DNA of 64,000 bases. Source: Balanoglossus misakiensis (lineage: Eukaryota > Hemichordata). Each line of letters begins with the position of its first letter. Within the stretch, counting starts at the first letter, position 1. Positions 62,901 to 64,000 of the stretch are shown here, one piece after another. The position numbers were made by a program, and so were the translations under genes. The stretch lies in NCBI GenBank assembly GCA_040954595.2, contig CM082584.2, positions 10,664,001-10,728,000 of the forward strand. The letters run 5' to 3'. The notes under the pieces are model-generated. The model was given only the letters and a program-made list of their open reading frames with translations, was not told where the DNA came from and made no database searches.

Positions 62901-64000
62901 TATTTCAATTTTTACATACAATGAATGCCTAGAAACAGCAGTGAGTGGCTCGACTACCAAAGCTGTATGTTTCAGGTTTCCATGTGGTACATAGATACAA
63001 ATCCCATCCTGCCCATATGGTAGCTTTTTTGTTAACACAGACATAAAAACAGTCACAATCCACACACACACATAGTTCAGTGGTCTGCTTCCCTCTCATT
63101 AATTGAAGTTTTCCAAAGCAACTTTCTAACATCACTAACTACAATTAACTGAGGTGGAAATGGAGCTTGCAAGACAGACAAAACATGGTATTCGGCCACC
63201 ACTTGGGTCTAAGACCTTTGTTTTTGGAGCCACTGGTCAAGTCAATTGTCATGCCGGCAGAAAGGCATTCACGTGACCAAACACCATGCATATCAGCGTG
63301 AAGTACCCCGGTGGATCATCAAACCATTCCACAAAGGTGCCTGCAGTTTATCCTTCTCGGATCTACAGTGAAATGTGGAGAGAAACGGTGGCATAAATCA
63401 CCCCCGGAGATCATTCACCAATCAGTATACAGAGTTCAGACGTACTCCACCAAGCAAAGTGCCCTTAAAGCAAATTCCAGACAGGCCTTCTATCATGACG
63501 TGATCTGGAGCTGTGTCTGTCTCAAGCTAATAACAAACAACAGTGACATGTGCACTCTTCCTTGTCAATGAAATTGAATACATGCAGGTCTTCTCGGACT
63601 ACCTGGACACAGAGAATTAACGTCACTTCTTCAAGCGGTCAAATGCATGTAAAGCTTTCTTCCTCCATGACTGATCTCCGCTCCTTCTAACAGATGGGGG
63701 CAGGCGACTGCATATAATTTACTTATTAAATTGCACGGAATACCAGCCAAAAGGCTTGGCTCATTCACTCACAAAGCACACAGGGTATTTTCTATTTTAG
63801 TTCGCACCTGACCTGTAGGACACCTTCTGACAGAAAATTTCCTCAGGGTCAGATTTAATACCGAAAAAATATGACACAGACTGCAAATTTCAATTCCCCA
63901 GTCTTGCGGATTGTTGCCTCACTTCCTCTTCAAAATGATGGATATTCGATTTAATTAGAGAAATATCATCCCGTTAACATAAAATTATGGCATTGAACAA

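Overview
The window is animal nuclear DNA: AT-rich, with GT-AG introns, long gene-free stretches, microsatellites, homopolymer runs and DNA transposons. By splicing in silico I could assemble three complete protein-coding genes and most of a fourth. In every case the exon phases are consistent and the total length keeps one open frame. Order and strand are PLPP family (-), EPS15 family (-), a glutathione S-transferase-like gene (+) and ZSWIM4/5/6 family (-, 5' end beyond the right edge). Each of the three minus-strand genes stands where vertebrates have two or three paralogues. This suggests an invertebrate, probably a deuterostome such as amphioxus or a hemichordate, but the species cannot be fixed from the sequence.

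Layout. 1-3876 has no recognised gene and includes the presumed PLPP 3' UTR. 3877-10193 is the six-exon lipid phosphate phosphatase; its first intron holds two nested inverted-repeat transposons (8489-9168 and 9163-9594). 10194-12317 is the PLPP promoter side and the EPS15 3' UTR. 12318-21590 is EPS15 in 20 exons: three EH domains, coiled coil, 20 DPF motifs and two ubiquitin-interacting motifs. 21591-22140 is a short head-to-head promoter interval containing a duplicated block of about 115 bp. 22141-24641 is the GST-like gene in 5 exons; it has an N-terminal membrane anchor and a long basic K/P/Q/A tail. 24642-33745 is gene-free: GST poly(A) signals, a 2.8-kb TA-flanked DNA transposon, a cluster of CCAAT boxes, a microRNA-like hairpin and the presumed ZSWIM 3' UTR. 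33746-47548 holds twelve coding exons of ZSWIM. 47549-64000 is most likely its large first intron.

The genes are not an operon. PLPP dephosphorylates bioactive lipid phosphates at the cell surface, EPS15 is a clathrin-endocytosis adaptor, and ZSWIM4/5/6 proteins are putative substrate receptors of cullin-type ubiquitin ligases. Their linkage matters because, from memory of the human map, members of the three families also lie together on 1p, 5q and 19p, so this looks like an unduplicated version of that paralogon. The least familiar item is the anchored GST with its basic tail. Other unusual points are a complete absence of long G runs on the strand that carries all the long C runs, and a hairpin-forming hAT-type element.
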